Shown here: in pieces, positions 28,447 through 37,536 of the stretch
Layout: each line of letters opens with the position of its first letter
Position numbering within the stretch: the stretch's first letter is position 1
Assembly: GCF_024282095.1 (NCBI RefSeq)
Contig: NZ_JAMWZS010000001.1
Span: 1 to 64,000, forward strand
DNA from: Nitrosomonas sp.
Lineage (GTDB): Bacteria > Pseudomonadota > Gammaproteobacteria > Burkholderiales > Nitrosomonadaceae
Direction: 5' to 3'
Length of the DNA stretch: 64,000 nt
Program-made: the position numbers and the translations under genes
Notes under the pieces: model-generated
What the model saw: only the letters and a program-made list of their open reading frames with translations
Told to the model about the DNA's origin: nothing
The model's database searches: none

Positions 28447-28956
28447 GGAAAAAGAACTCGGTTAAAAGGTTGTGCTTGTTCAGGTTTGCGTATTTACTTG
28501 CAAAAGCATTGTTTCATAGTGTACACCGAGTACATATTACACTCATATCCTTGACGTCCTGTTTCGTGGTGCCCCAACGCGTTATGTTTTATCATAGTTG
28601 CCTGCATTTTCATAAATTCCATTCAAACGCAGGATCTTTCCGTAGAAAACATTCGTTATGTCGAGCAGATGCTGGCGCAGCCCATTGATCTGACTCAATA
28701 AAATACCGAAAGCGAGCAAGGGGATACATTTGTACCTATGCAGGAAAGCTACAGGGCGTTGAAACGGTTTCGAGAAAGGCGTGGCCCGTTCTGATCCGAT
28801 GCGCAAAGCCCCCACTTATACATCATTGCGGTTGTTCATCTCACTATTTATGCTGCCGGATTCCATTACTGAGTTTGGATAAAAACGTATATGTTTTATC
28901 CTCATTTAAAAAATCAGTTCATTAAAATATTATTTTCATCTACGCGTTAAAGCAAT
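28447..28956. other. Intergenic region between two minus-strand genes
   Basis: About 510 bases with no intact gene. It holds the promoter of the CheB-CheR unit and a possible gene remnant on the plus strand (28621-28794). ATAGTGTACACC near 28517 resembles one arm of the inverted repeat at 19640-19666. Confidence 0.45.
28621..28794 (+). pseudogene. Possible decayed open reading frame
   Basis: One frame reads IQTQDLSVENIRYVEQMLAQ then PIDLTQ, a TAA stop at 28699, and continues in the same frame as NTESEQGDTFVPMQESYRAL, then KRFRERRGPF and TGA. Both parts have natural protein-like composition, but I do not recognise the family, and there is no ribosome site. It may be a remnant of a small gene broken by one nonsense change. 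Confidence 0.25.
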
Positions 28957-30348
28957 TCATAACCAGTGTGCCCACAGTCGTGCCGCTCTTTCCTTGATGC
29001 GAGCACCGATTGACCGTTTTCTCCACTCTCTGAGCACGACCTGTTTGGAAGACTCCAGATCTTGCTCGAACAGCGCTTGCATTTGCACACCAAAATCCGC
29101 TCCCAATATGATGGCATTAATTTCTTGGTTGTTAAGGAAGCTGCGCCAGTCGAGATTGGTTGAACCTATGGTTGACCACACACCGTCTACGAGTGCGGTT
29201 TTGGCGTGCAGTAATGCATCTTGCCGCTCATAGATTTTTACGTTGGCACTCAATAATTCATCGTAATAGGAACGCGATGCATAAAACACCATGGTTGAAT
29301 CTGTTCTTTCGGGTAGCAGCAACTTTACGTCCACGCCACGCTGAGCCGCTTCCTTCAGTGCGGTGAGCAATTTCGGATCGGGGACAAAATAGGCATTAGT
29401 CAGAAAGATTTGGTTTTCCGCACTATTAATAGCGGAAAGTAAAGTGACATAGATCTGACTATAAGGCTCTTCCGGTGAGCTGCCGATGGCGCGGACTACT
29501 TCATTTCCTTTCCTGGCAAGCTCAGGAAAATAATTCCTGGATGCCAATGGTTCGCCTTTTTGTTCGCTCCATGTGGCCATAAATAGCTTCTGAAATTCAC
29601 TGACAACTGGACCTACCATACGTAAATGAGTATCTCGCCATGGCGGATTGTCTCCGGTCGACTCAGATCTGCTGAATGATCCTCTAGAATATACGCTGCT
29701 GATATTGATACCTCCCACAAAAGCAATCTGTCCGTCGACTATCAAAAGCTTACGGTGATCGCGCGAGGTGACTTGCCAGTCTTTTTGTACAACGAGCGGA
29801 TTGATTGGATTGAATTCCAAGACATTTACACCGCCTTCTTTTAACGGCTTGAAGAACTCTTTGGGTGTATAAATTGACCCAAAGCTATCATAAATGAGGT
29901 TTACCTGCACTCCGCTCTTTTGCTTGCTAAGTAACAGTTCAGCAAAGTGACGCCCGATTTCATCATCTTCGATGAGAAAGGTCTCCATGTTGATATGATC
30001 CTTCGCATTTTCTATGGCTGAATACATGGAGTCATAGGTTTTTGGGCCATCTACCAGCAGTTCTACTTTGTTGCCCATAACCAGCGGACTGCCGACAATC
30101 TCCGCTTCCAGTGCCAGATGTCTATCGAAGATATGGGTGTCTGTACTATTCTTTTTAAGTCTAGCGAGAATCACTTTGCTCTGCTGAGCAGTCAAGGGGC
30201 CATGTGCACCATCGAGTTGAACCGCATGCGATGGCCGCATTGCCATATCTGGCACCATGGTGGGTATTGATCTGCAGCTTACAAAAAGCATCAGGCAGAG
30301 TATGGCGATAAATTTAGTAATCTTCGCAACTCCGCTCCTTACATGCAT
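28957..30348 (-). CDS. Cardiolipin-synthase-like phospholipase D family lipoprotein
   Basis: 463-residue phospholipase D superfamily protein. Two HKD motifs are present: TSRDHRKLLIVDG (near 200) and ALLHAKTALVDG (near 385), each followed by a G-x2-N region (GGINI, GSTNLDWRSF). This is the arrangement of cardiolipin synthases that join two phosphatidylglycerols. The N-terminus from the ATG at 30348 is a signal sequence ending LMLFVSC, so the protein is probably a lipoprotein, not the double-spanning ClsA form. GGAGG lies eight bases before that ATG; an in-frame GTG at 30363 overlaps the ribosome site and is rejected. Confidence 0.87.
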   Translation of the reverse strand: MHVRSGVAKITKFIAILCLMLFVSCRSIPTMVPDMAMRPSHAVQLDGAHGPLTAQQSKVILARLKKNSTDTHIFDRHLALEAEIVGSPLVMGNKVELLVDGPKTYDSMYSAIENAKDHINMETFLIEDDEIGRHFAELLLSKQKSGVQVNLIYDSFGSIYTPKEFFKPLKEGGVNVLEFNPINPLVVQKDWQVTSRDHRKLLIVDGQIAFVGGINISSVYSRGSFSRSESTGDNPPWRDTHLRMVGPVVSEFQKLFMATWSEQKGEPLASRNYFPELARKGNEVVRAIGSSPEEPYSQIYVTLLSAINSAENQIFLTNAYFVPDPKLLTALKEAAQRGVDVKLLLPERTDSTMVFYASRSYYDELLSANVKIYERQDALLHAKTALVDGVWSTIGSTNLDWRSFLNNQEINAIILGADFGVQMQALFEQDLESSKQVVLREWRKRSIGARIKERAARLWAHWL

Positions 30349-30435
30349 TAGCCTTTCCTCCACGTGGTTTTCATTCGACTATGAAATGAAAAAAACAAAT
30401 CTGGCATAACCAGAAAAATCCGGGTTAACAGCCTG

Positions 30436-31851
30436 TTAATCCAGCGCTTCCATATTAAACTCACTGCACGTGGATAGATCGGATTCATTGCCGGCAGGAA
30501 GCTGTGCCGACAATGTACGCAACGCTGTGCGCAAACCTTCTTCCAAAACGGGGTGATAGAAGGGCATGCGTAGTAATTCTTGCACTGTGAGCGAACGATC
30601 AATCGCCAGTGCAAGTAAGTGCGCCATATGTTCTCCAGCAGGTGCGCACATTTCCGCACCTAGCAGCCGGCCACTTTCCATTGCCGCATAAATACGCAGA
30701 ATGCCTTTGTTACGTTGGCCTGTACGCGCACGTCCCTGGCGATCAAAACGCACTTCTCCAACTAATGTTTTCGTGTGATCGAGTGACTGGTAACGGCTAC
30801 CTACGACCGCAATGTTCGGATCAGCAAAAACGATAGCCAGCGGTGTTCGGCGCCTGAAACAAACAGGGGTGGCGCGCATGGCATTGAAGCCTGCAATGTG
30901 ACCGTCGTCGGCCGCTTCGTGCAATATCGCCGCTTGATCATTGGCATCGCCAGCCATGAATACGCGCAGATCGGCCACCTGCATGGTGTTGGGATTGACA
31001 GGCGGCATGCCATGTTCATCGAGTGGAATCCCTAATGTTTCGAGACCTAAGTCGCTGATATTGGGATGTCGCCCCAAGGCAGCAAGAACGCCATCGACCA
31101 CTACTTCCGTAGTTTCGGTACATACCTTCAGTCCTTCACCGGCAGCGGTCAATTCAGCTTTTTCTCCCAGATGCAGGGAGAATTCACGTCCCAGCAATTC
31201 TATTGCGACTGCATTGACTTGCGGATCCGTTAATCCAGCAATTGTTGGACGGCTGCCAAATCCCACCACCTCAATGCCCAGCCGGGACAGCGCTTGTGCC
31301 ATTTCAATACCAATAGGGCCCATTCCCAGTATTGCCATTCGAGAGGGCAAAATTTCCTGCTCAAATAAGATATCTGTCGTAAGTAACCGCTTTCCCAGTG
31401 TGCTCCAGGGTTTGGATACAATCGGACTGGATCCGGTCGCAATGATGATGTTATGTGTGCTTAATTCCTGCCCGTTGACTTCCAGCCTGCCTGGCGCAAG
31501 TAAGCGTGCACGTCCGGAAATTGCGCGTTCGCCCAAATCTTGCGTGGTTTTTACGGTGCTGGCGACAAAATCATCGCGTAAGCGCCGTACACGCCGAAGT
31601 ACGGTAGGCATGTCGCATGTGAGAGAATCAGCATTCTGAATGCCGAATTCCGCAAAGGTATTCCGACGGTGGAAGGCATTGGCCGCTTCGATTAATGTCT
31701 TGGATGGCATGCAACCTACCCGGGCGCAGACAGTACCCCACGCGCCGTCATTAATGATCACGAAGCGTTGTGTATGTTTTCTGACTTCGCGTAACGCGGC
31801 CAGTCCGGCGCTGCCCGCCCCGATAATCACAACATCCAGTGTTCCATTCAT
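30436..31851 (-). CDS. Dihydrolipoamide-dehydrogenase-like flavin disulfide reductase
   Basis: 471-residue pyridine-nucleotide disulfide oxidoreductase. The FAD motif is VVIIGAGSAGLAAL; the redox pair is CARVGC (GTVCARVGCMPSKTL, near residues 42-47), a variant of the usual CVNVGC; the NAD motif is MAILGMGPIGIEMAQ; the C-terminal FYHPVLEE provides the His-Glu pair that activates the thiol. These residues support a real disulfide reductase. The substrate is uncertain: the variant loop and absence of pyruvate dehydrogenase genes argue against the core Lpd. GGAGG precedes the ATG by eight bases. The phospholipase D gene follows on the same strand about 90 bases on. Confidence 0.9.
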   Translation of the reverse strand: MNGTLDVVIIGAGSAGLAALREVRKHTQRFVIINDGAWGTVCARVGCMPSKTLIEAANAFHRRNTFAEFGIQNADSLTCDMPTVLRRVRRLRDDFVASTVKTTQDLGERAISGRARLLAPGRLEVNGQELSTHNIIIATGSSPIVSKPWSTLGKRLLTTDILFEQEILPSRMAILGMGPIGIEMAQALSRLGIEVVGFGSRPTIAGLTDPQVNAVAIELLGREFSLHLGEKAELTAAGEGLKVCTETTEVVVDGVLAALGRHPNISDLGLETLGIPLDEHGMPPVNPNTMQVADLRVFMAGDANDQAAILHEAADDGHIAGFNAMRATPVCFRRRTPLAIVFADPNIAVVGSRYQSLDHTKTLVGEVRFDRQGRARTGQRNKGILRIYAAMESGRLLGAEMCAPAGEHMAHLLALAIDRSLTVQELLRMPFYHPVLEEGLRTALRTLSAQLPAGNESDLSTCSEFNMEALD

Positions 31852-32019
31852 AGTGTTTTCCTCCGCTCATGGTGTACCACGATTTGAGCTTATTACAGAC
31901 GGATGGATTTGGCTACAAATACCATGCTGCTGATGTCACACCTCTGTCCGTCAATTAGAAAACGCAGAATTTTTGCTGGAACCTGTTTGTATCAAATGGC
32001 TGTGTGAATAAGTGGAATT

Positions 32020-33273
32020 CTAGCGACGGCGTTGCGCGCGCGCCTCGATGCGCTCGATGTGTATCATGGGAACGAGCAGCCAGATTGCGGCGGTTGCGAA
32101 CGATGAGATGACAACCAACCAGATGTAGGCGAATGATCCTTCACCGAGTTCGGTATACAAATGTGCGCCGACATTTTGCGAAGCCAGTGTGCCAAGATTG
32201 AAGATGGACATGAGCAGCGCAAAGAAAGTGGCTTCTGCCCGCCTGGGGCATGCGCGTGCTGCGAGATCGAGGAATGCGAGGGTGGTGATCATGCCCGTGA
32301 TGCCCCAGATCACATGGATCAGCAGCGCGGAAAATTCTCCCATATAACCCAGGTAAGTCAGCAATGTGATGACCGATAGGCCGATGGCGAAATTAATGAG
32401 GCGCCGCAGTGGTGTTGAGCGTGCCAGTGGCGCATAGATCAGCGCGCCCAGAATGCTGGCTGCCGAATCAACTGCGTTCAGGAAGCCGATGTATTGTTGG
32501 CTGAAACCGAGTACGTCAATTTGGTAGTAAAGGAATGCCGGTCCAAACGAAGGACTGAAATTGAACAGGAAGATGAAAGCACCAACCAGCCACACCGAAC
32601 GTTCCCCAAATCCGGACCGTAATGCTGTCCAAATCGCTTTGAATTCCCTCTTTCGGGGATTAATACGCTTCTCGCGCACGAAAAATCCAGCCATCAGTAA
32701 CACAATCAAAGGAAACATGGCGGCAACCATAAAAGCGGCTTGCAACTGCCGGTATTCGGCAAAATACCCGCCCAGCAACCCGACAATGATCGATGCAGCG
32801 GTGATCGCAGTCCATTGTACCGATTGGAAGGCGCCGGTCATTCCACTTAATTTGCCTTTTTCCACCATCAGTGCATCAGTTAATACGTCATTGTAGGCGA
32901 GGCCGAATCCCATAATCGTATACAGGAGGGCAAGTTCCCAATAGGAATAGTTTGCTGAAAGCCCGGCAACCAATCCTGCCATGCATGCCAGAGCAGAAGT
33001 TATAATCAGATAGCTTTTGCGCCGTTGGCCGAACAGCGGCACGAAGTCTGAGATTAATCCGTACAGCGGCTTGATGAACCAGGGAATCGATGCCAGCAGG
33101 AAGAAAGCTGCCACATCATCAGCTTCAAGACCCTGATCCTTAAAGTTAATCGCAATTACCTGGTTGGGTAGTGCCGCCATGCCCTGGGCGAAGTAGACGA
33201 TTGCAAACAAAATGGCAAGACGCCGCGCCTCGGCAGTCTTGAACGGATGCAAACGCTGCAACCAGTTCTTCAT
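32020..33273 (-). CDS. MFS transporter, BT1 (folate-biopterin transporter) type
   Basis: 417-residue inner-membrane protein with 12 predicted helices. The N-terminal AIVYFAQGMAALPNQVIAIN, then ASIPWFIKPLYGLISDFVPL with GQRRKSY after it (the loop 2-3 signature) fit the BT1/folate-biopterin branch of the major facilitator superfamily, also related to AmpG-like permeases. The substrate is not determinable from sequence. The C-terminus is a short basic tail (IERIEARAQRRR). It lies about 170 bases downstream of the ABC transporter gene on the same strand. Confidence 0.85.
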   Translation of the reverse strand: MKNWLQRLHPFKTAEARRLAILFAIVYFAQGMAALPNQVIAINFKDQGLEADDVAAFFLLASIPWFIKPLYGLISDFVPLFGQRRKSYLIITSALACMAGLVAGLSANYSYWELALLYTIMGFGLAYNDVLTDALMVEKGKLSGMTGAFQSVQWTAITAASIIVGLLGGYFAEYRQLQAAFMVAAMFPLIVLLMAGFFVREKRINPRKREFKAIWTALRSGFGERSVWLVGAFIFLFNFSPSFGPAFLYYQIDVLGFSQQYIGFLNAVDSAASILGALIYAPLARSTPLRRLINFAIGLSVITLLTYLGYMGEFSALLIHVIWGITGMITTLAFLDLAARACPRRAEATFFALLMSIFNLGTLASQNVGAHLYTELGEGSFAYIWLVVISSFATAAIWLLVPMIHIERIEARAQRRR

Positions 33274-33440
33274 GGGTGCATCCGTCGGCTCAACATGATC
33301 CTGCTTGTAGTGAGTAGGGTTTCACGTTGATTTTTATGGATGGTTTTTTTAATCAATTGCGAAAATCATCGGTTTTATGCTTCGTGTATCGGTAGCGTTG
33401 ATTTTAACTGTGCTGATAGGAATAAATCCAGTCAGTACCG

Positions 33441-35237
33441 TTAAACTTGGTGGCGCTTATCCGTTTCTTCTTGTTGCTGTAATTCCCACATATGCGCATA
33501 CGTGCCATTGGTTGCGAGTAATTGCTGGTGAGTTCCTTGTTCAATGATGCGGCCATGATCCATGACCAGAATCTGATCGGCATCGGCAATGGTGGAAAGC
33601 CGGTGGGCGATGGTCAGCGTGGTGCGGTTCCTGGCGATGCGTTTCAATTCCGCTTGAATGCGCTTTTCGGATTCGGAATCCAGTGCCGATGTCGCTTCGT
33701 CAAAAATCAGAATGTCGGGATTTTTCAGAATCGTGCGGGCAATGGCCACGCGCTGTTTTTCACCGCCGGATAATTTTAAACCGCGTTCACCGACGATGGT
33801 TGCGTATTTTTCCGGCAGGCTTTCGATGAAGTCATGGATATGCGCCGATTGCGCGGCTGCAAAAACCGCTTCCTGCGGTGCATCCGGTTGACCGTAGGCG
33901 ATGTTGTAATAAATACTGTCGTTAAACAGCACCGTATCTTGCGGCACGATGCCCATGGCTTTGCGCAAGCTTTGCTGCGTAACGTCGCGAATATCCTGAT
34001 CATTGATCAGGATACAGCCTGATTGCACGTCATAAAAACGAAACAGCAAGCGTGCCAGCGTGGATTTCCCCGAACCGCTGTGGCCTACCACGGCAATGTT
34101 TTGCCCGGCGGGAATATCGAAGCTGACATCAAACAGGATCTGACGATTGGGTTCATAGCTAAAATTGACGTGACTGAAACGGATGGTGGCATTCTGGGCA
34201 GCGAGGCTTTGAGCATCGGGCTTGTCCTGAATTTCCTTGTTTTCGTCCAATAACGTGAACATACGTTCCATGTCCGCCAATGAATGCTTGATTTCGCGAT
34301 AAACAAAACCGAGAAAATGCAATGGCATATAGAGTTGCAGCATAAAGGCGTTGATCAGCACCAGATCGCCCAAGGTCATGCTGCCTTCGACGACTTTATC
34401 GGCAGCCAATAACATCAGCAACGTGACGCCCACGGCGATAATGGCGCTTTGTCCGGCGTTCAGCGTGGCCAGTGACGTTTGATTGCGCACGGCGGCTTTT
34501 TCCCAGGACTGTAAATGCTCGTCGTAACGCCGTGCTTCCCAGGCTTCGTTGCCGAAATACTTCACCGTTTCGTAATTCAGCAGACTGTCGATCGCCTGTG
34601 TGTTGGCTTTGGAGTCCATGTTATTCATGGTGCGGCGAAAAATCATGCGCCATTCGGTAACGATCAGCGTCAGTGCAATATAGGCCAGCAAAGTCAGGAA
34701 GATGATGATGGCGAACCAGATGTCGTACTTACTGATCAATATCGCCAGCACCAAACCAATTTCCAATAGCGTGGGCAGGATATTGAACAACATAAAATTC
34801 AGCAGGAAGGAAATGCCGCGCGTACCGCGCTCGATATCGCGTGAAACACCGCCAGTCTGACGTTCCAGATGAAAACGTAATGACAGCGAGTGTAGGTGTA
34901 TGAAAACTTTGTTCGCGACTCGCCGGATGGCGCGCTGCGTCACTTTGGCAAAAATCGCGTCGCGCAATTCTCCAAATAACGTACTGCACAGTCGCAAGAC
35001 ACCATAACTGATCAATAAAAAAAACGGTAATACCAACACGGCGTGCGGTTGATCCAGCGCGTCGACAATTTCCTTCAGCACCAATGGCACCGAAACATTG
35101 GCGAGCTTGGCCAATACCAGCAGGCTGAGTGCTAGCATAACCCTGACTTTGAATTCCCATAAATAGGGCAGCAGGGCGGCGATCGTTTTTAGGTTGCTGC
35201 GTGTAGCCGCAGGTTTCTCAAGGCGGGTAGGGCGCAT
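33441..35237 (-). CDS. ABC half-transporter of the Atm1 type
   Basis: 598-residue half-transporter: a six-helix membrane domain (about 30-330) and an ATPase domain (about 350-590) with Walker A VGHSGSGKSTLARLL, signature LSGGEKQRVAIARTIL, Walker B ILIFDEATSALD and the H-loop AHRLSTI. The N-terminal region (LKTIAALLPYLWEFKVRVML) and FYDVQSGCILINDQDIRDVT are like Atm1/ABCB7 proteins, which export glutathione-bound sulfur or metal species. It works as a homodimer. The nearby Nramp-related gene upstream (23 bases) suggests a metal-related unit. Confidence 0.92.
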   Translation of the reverse strand: MRPTRLEKPAATRSNLKTIAALLPYLWEFKVRVMLALSLLVLAKLANVSVPLVLKEIVDALDQPHAVLVLPFFLLISYGVLRLCSTLFGELRDAIFAKVTQRAIRRVANKVFIHLHSLSLRFHLERQTGGVSRDIERGTRGISFLLNFMLFNILPTLLEIGLVLAILISKYDIWFAIIIFLTLLAYIALTLIVTEWRMIFRRTMNNMDSKANTQAIDSLLNYETVKYFGNEAWEARRYDEHLQSWEKAAVRNQTSLATLNAGQSAIIAVGVTLLMLLAADKVVEGSMTLGDLVLINAFMLQLYMPLHFLGFVYREIKHSLADMERMFTLLDENKEIQDKPDAQSLAAQNATIRFSHVNFSYEPNRQILFDVSFDIPAGQNIAVVGHSGSGKSTLARLLFRFYDVQSGCILINDQDIRDVTQQSLRKAMGIVPQDTVLFNDSIYYNIAYGQPDAPQEAVFAAAQSAHIHDFIESLPEKYATIVGERGLKLSGGEKQRVAIARTILKNPDILIFDEATSALDSESEKRIQAELKRIARNRTTLTIAHRLSTIADADQILVMDHGRIIEQGTHQQLLATNGTYAHMWELQQQEETDKRHQV

Positions 35238-35259
35238 CGGAATTTGCTAATAACTCAGA

Positions 35260-36537
35260 CTACAGTAATAAATAAGTAATGGAACATGCGGATAAGGCAG
35301 TCACGCCCAGCCAGCACCAGAGCCACATGAGCTTCCCGGGGCGGTGCTGTTCGGGCATGTTGTTGCTGAACATTGCTTGCATGTTGAGTATCGCGAGAAT
35401 GGGCGCGGCTACGAAAGCCACTACGGTGGCAATTTTTACCATGTCCCGCATCGATGTCAGATAAAAGAATAATATTAATAATGTGCCAGTGATGATAATG
35501 AATAGCCAGATTAAATAAGTTTTTTCTTGGTTGCGATGCTTGATGCGGTGTGGAAACAATAACTCAAGCGAGATGCCAATCGTGCGCGGATATCCATCCA
35601 GCACGGTTATCGTGGTGCTGAACATGGTGGTCAGTGCGGCAATGGCAACAATCGGATACGCCCATCCTCCCAGTGCTTGTTCATACATGTTCATCAATTG
35701 ACCTGCAAATGCCGCACCGCCGGCAGCAAACGTTTCGCCGCTGCCATACATCACGAGTGCGCCTAATAACAGGAAACATATCGCCAGGAACGCAGTGCCG
35801 ATATAGCCCACCCTGAAATCGAACAACGCCGCTTGCATGCTGGTGATCTTGCCGTCGCTCTCATTCTTGCTTTGTGACCAGATGGAATGCCATACGGAGA
35901 GATCCAACGGGGCGGGCATCCAGCCAAGAAATGTCGCCAGAAATACTAAATGTGCGGTATCAGAGAAAGAGAAAAACACAGTGGCCGTTTGATGATGGCC
36001 TGGATTATCGAATAACAGCATAATCACCGCGGCAACCGAGGTGACGGTGAGTACCAGGATGATGATTTTCATCAATTTATCCAACAATACATAGTGACCA
36101 CCCACCAGTAGTGTGCAGGAAAATAGCAGTAATGCGCTGCTGATGATGAAGGCAACCATCTGCGGATCGTGTCCGCCAAGTCCTTCGAGTCCGAAGATGT
36201 TGGTGATCAAACCGGCGGTAACCACAGTAATCGCAGCCTGCACGATAAACATGGTGGATATCGTCATGAGCAAATACAGCCATATCGCCCATTTTCCGAG
36301 TTTTAGGTAACCATGCAGTATGTTTTGTCCTGTCGCTGCGGTATAGCGTGGCCCGAATTCAAAGAAAGGATATTTGATTAAATGGATAATGACGATGGCA
36401 ATGATCAGATCAAATCCAAACATTCCGCCCGCTTGCGTAGACTGCACCAAGTGAGATACGCCGACGGCGGCACCTGCATACAATAACCCAGGACCCAGGC
36501 GCGACAGAAAGTGATTAAAAAATTTGTTGAGTGACAT
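35260..36537 (-). CDS. Nramp-related transporter lacking the canonical metal-site motifs
   Basis: 425-residue inner-membrane protein with about 11 helices of the LeuT/Nramp fold. It begins LGPGLLYAGAAVGVSHLVQS, aligning with the first Nramp helix, but the metal-binding DPGN is replaced by GVSH, and the helix-6 MPH region reads WMPAPLDLSVW. It therefore belongs to the Nramp-related branch with altered specificity; manganese or iron import cannot be assumed. Members with changed motifs have been linked to other ions, including magnesium. It lies 23 bases upstream of the Atm1-type gene in the same direction, probably one operon. Confidence 0.85.
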   Translation of the reverse strand: MSLNKFFNHFLSRLGPGLLYAGAAVGVSHLVQSTQAGGMFGFDLIIAIVIIHLIKYPFFEFGPRYTAATGQNILHGYLKLGKWAIWLYLLMTISTMFIVQAAITVVTAGLITNIFGLEGLGGHDPQMVAFIISSALLLFSCTLLVGGHYVLLDKLMKIIILVLTVTSVAAVIMLLFDNPGHHQTATVFFSFSDTAHLVFLATFLGWMPAPLDLSVWHSIWSQSKNESDGKITSMQAALFDFRVGYIGTAFLAICFLLLGALVMYGSGETFAAGGAAFAGQLMNMYEQALGGWAYPIVAIAALTTMFSTTITVLDGYPRTIGISLELLFPHRIKHRNQEKTYLIWLFIIITGTLLILFFYLTSMRDMVKIATVVAFVAAPILAILNMQAMFSNNMPEQHRPGKLMWLWCWLGVTALSACSITYLLL

Positions 36538-36750
36538 TATTTTTATTTCTTATGGGTGGAATCAAAGTGTGTTCAATTTATTATGCATTTAATCAGTAAC
36601 CTAGCCAGTGAGGTCACAATACTTATTCGCTGTCTTCTTGAGTTCATCGCGCAATGGCGGTAAGGTAACACAAGTATTGGCAGTATATTTTATTGCAAGC
36701 GCACAAATAATCATTACACTAGAATTTTAAAGTACATTGCTGAGTCAATC

Positions 36751-37155
36751 ATGGAAATTACCTGTCATCGAGATCCTGAAATCAACCGGGAAGCGCGTTA
36801 CTTGCCGGCGAGTACTTACAATTTGGCCATCACGTTGTTATCGCGGTGTCCTACCAGGCATTTATTTGTCCCTATCCGCAGTATGCAGTACATGGCGATT
36901 ATTGACAGCGAAGAATTTGTATTTATTGATGGAGAACGTAAATGCTGGATAGATATTGCCTGGCAGAATTTTAAGCCGCATGTGCGTGATGCTTTGGATC
37001 AACCGGTTGCGTATCAGGCAGTTTATTACCGCGACAACATGTCAGCGATAATGGCGCGTTTGCAAAGCGAATTTCCGGCGGCATTGCAAGCACTGATCAA
37101 CAAGGAAAGATTGGAGGGGCCGGCACGGATTATCAATTTCCCGGCAAAAAGCTAG
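36751..37155 (+). CDS. Hypothetical protein, 134 residues
   Basis: Unrecognised soluble protein without signal peptide or membrane segment. It has mixed alpha/beta composition with a central hydrophobic strand region (HLFVPIRSMQYMAIIDSEEF) and VFIDGERKCWIDIAWQNF, and a helical C-terminal half. It is read as real because codon use resembles the neighbours and the product is well balanced, although no clear ribosome site precedes the ATG. It converges with the following small gene, 8 bases apart. Confidence 0.7.
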   Translation: MEITCHRDPEINREARYLPASTYNLAITLLSRCPTRHLFVPIRSMQYMAIIDSEEFVFIDGERKCWIDIAWQNFKPHVRDALDQPVAYQAVYYRDNMSAIMARLQSEFPAALQALINKERLEGPARIINFPAKS

Positions 37156-37163
37156 CGGGCTTG

Positions 37164-37466
37164 CTAATCATCATCTCTGAGTTCGGTATCCCAGCCTTTT
37201 TTCTTGGCATTTTCAATAGCCAGCGTATATAACCGCGTATGCCGCTCACGTAAGTCGTCCGGTAAGCGGCTTGGCAAGTGCGCGTAGGGTTCCCAAGCGG
37301 AATGGACCTTTTCGTACAGCGTTTGCATTTGCGCACCGCTCCAGCCTGTGCAGGTTTCTGTTTCCGGCAGAATGCCAAACACCCAGGCATCCCGCACGAT
37401 ACGGCCTAAATGCGTAAGCCCTTCATTGTTATCCTGATCGATACCTACATAGAATTGTTCTGTCAT
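37164..37466 (-). CDS. Hypothetical protein, 100 residues
   Basis: Unrecognised small soluble protein, acidic at the C-terminus (DTELRDDD), Trp-rich (DAWVFGI, TGWSGAQ, SAWEPYAHLP). No known motif could be identified. It lies 70 bases downstream of the CPA2 antiporter gene on the same strand, so it may share its transcript. Confidence 0.68.
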   Translation of the reverse strand: MTEQFYVGIDQDNNEGLTHLGRIVRDAWVFGILPETETCTGWSGAQMQTLYEKVHSAWEPYAHLPSRLPDDLRERHTRLYTLAIENAKKKGWDTELRDDD

Positions 37467-37536
37467 TGCGTTAATCTCATAAAGGTTTGCATTGGTTGTA
37501 TCAGTAGTTTGAGCCTCTCGGGCCGGATTCGCTTTT

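Noticed and set aside
28582..28815. 77-codon minus-strand frame between the CheB-CheR and phospholipase D genes
   Set aside because: No ribosome site and no recognisable pattern; the plus strand is the more protein-like here.
30941..31639. 232-codon plus-strand frame opposite the flavin disulfide reductase
   Set aside because: Shadow of the well-supported reductase gene; its composition reflects the antisense codons.
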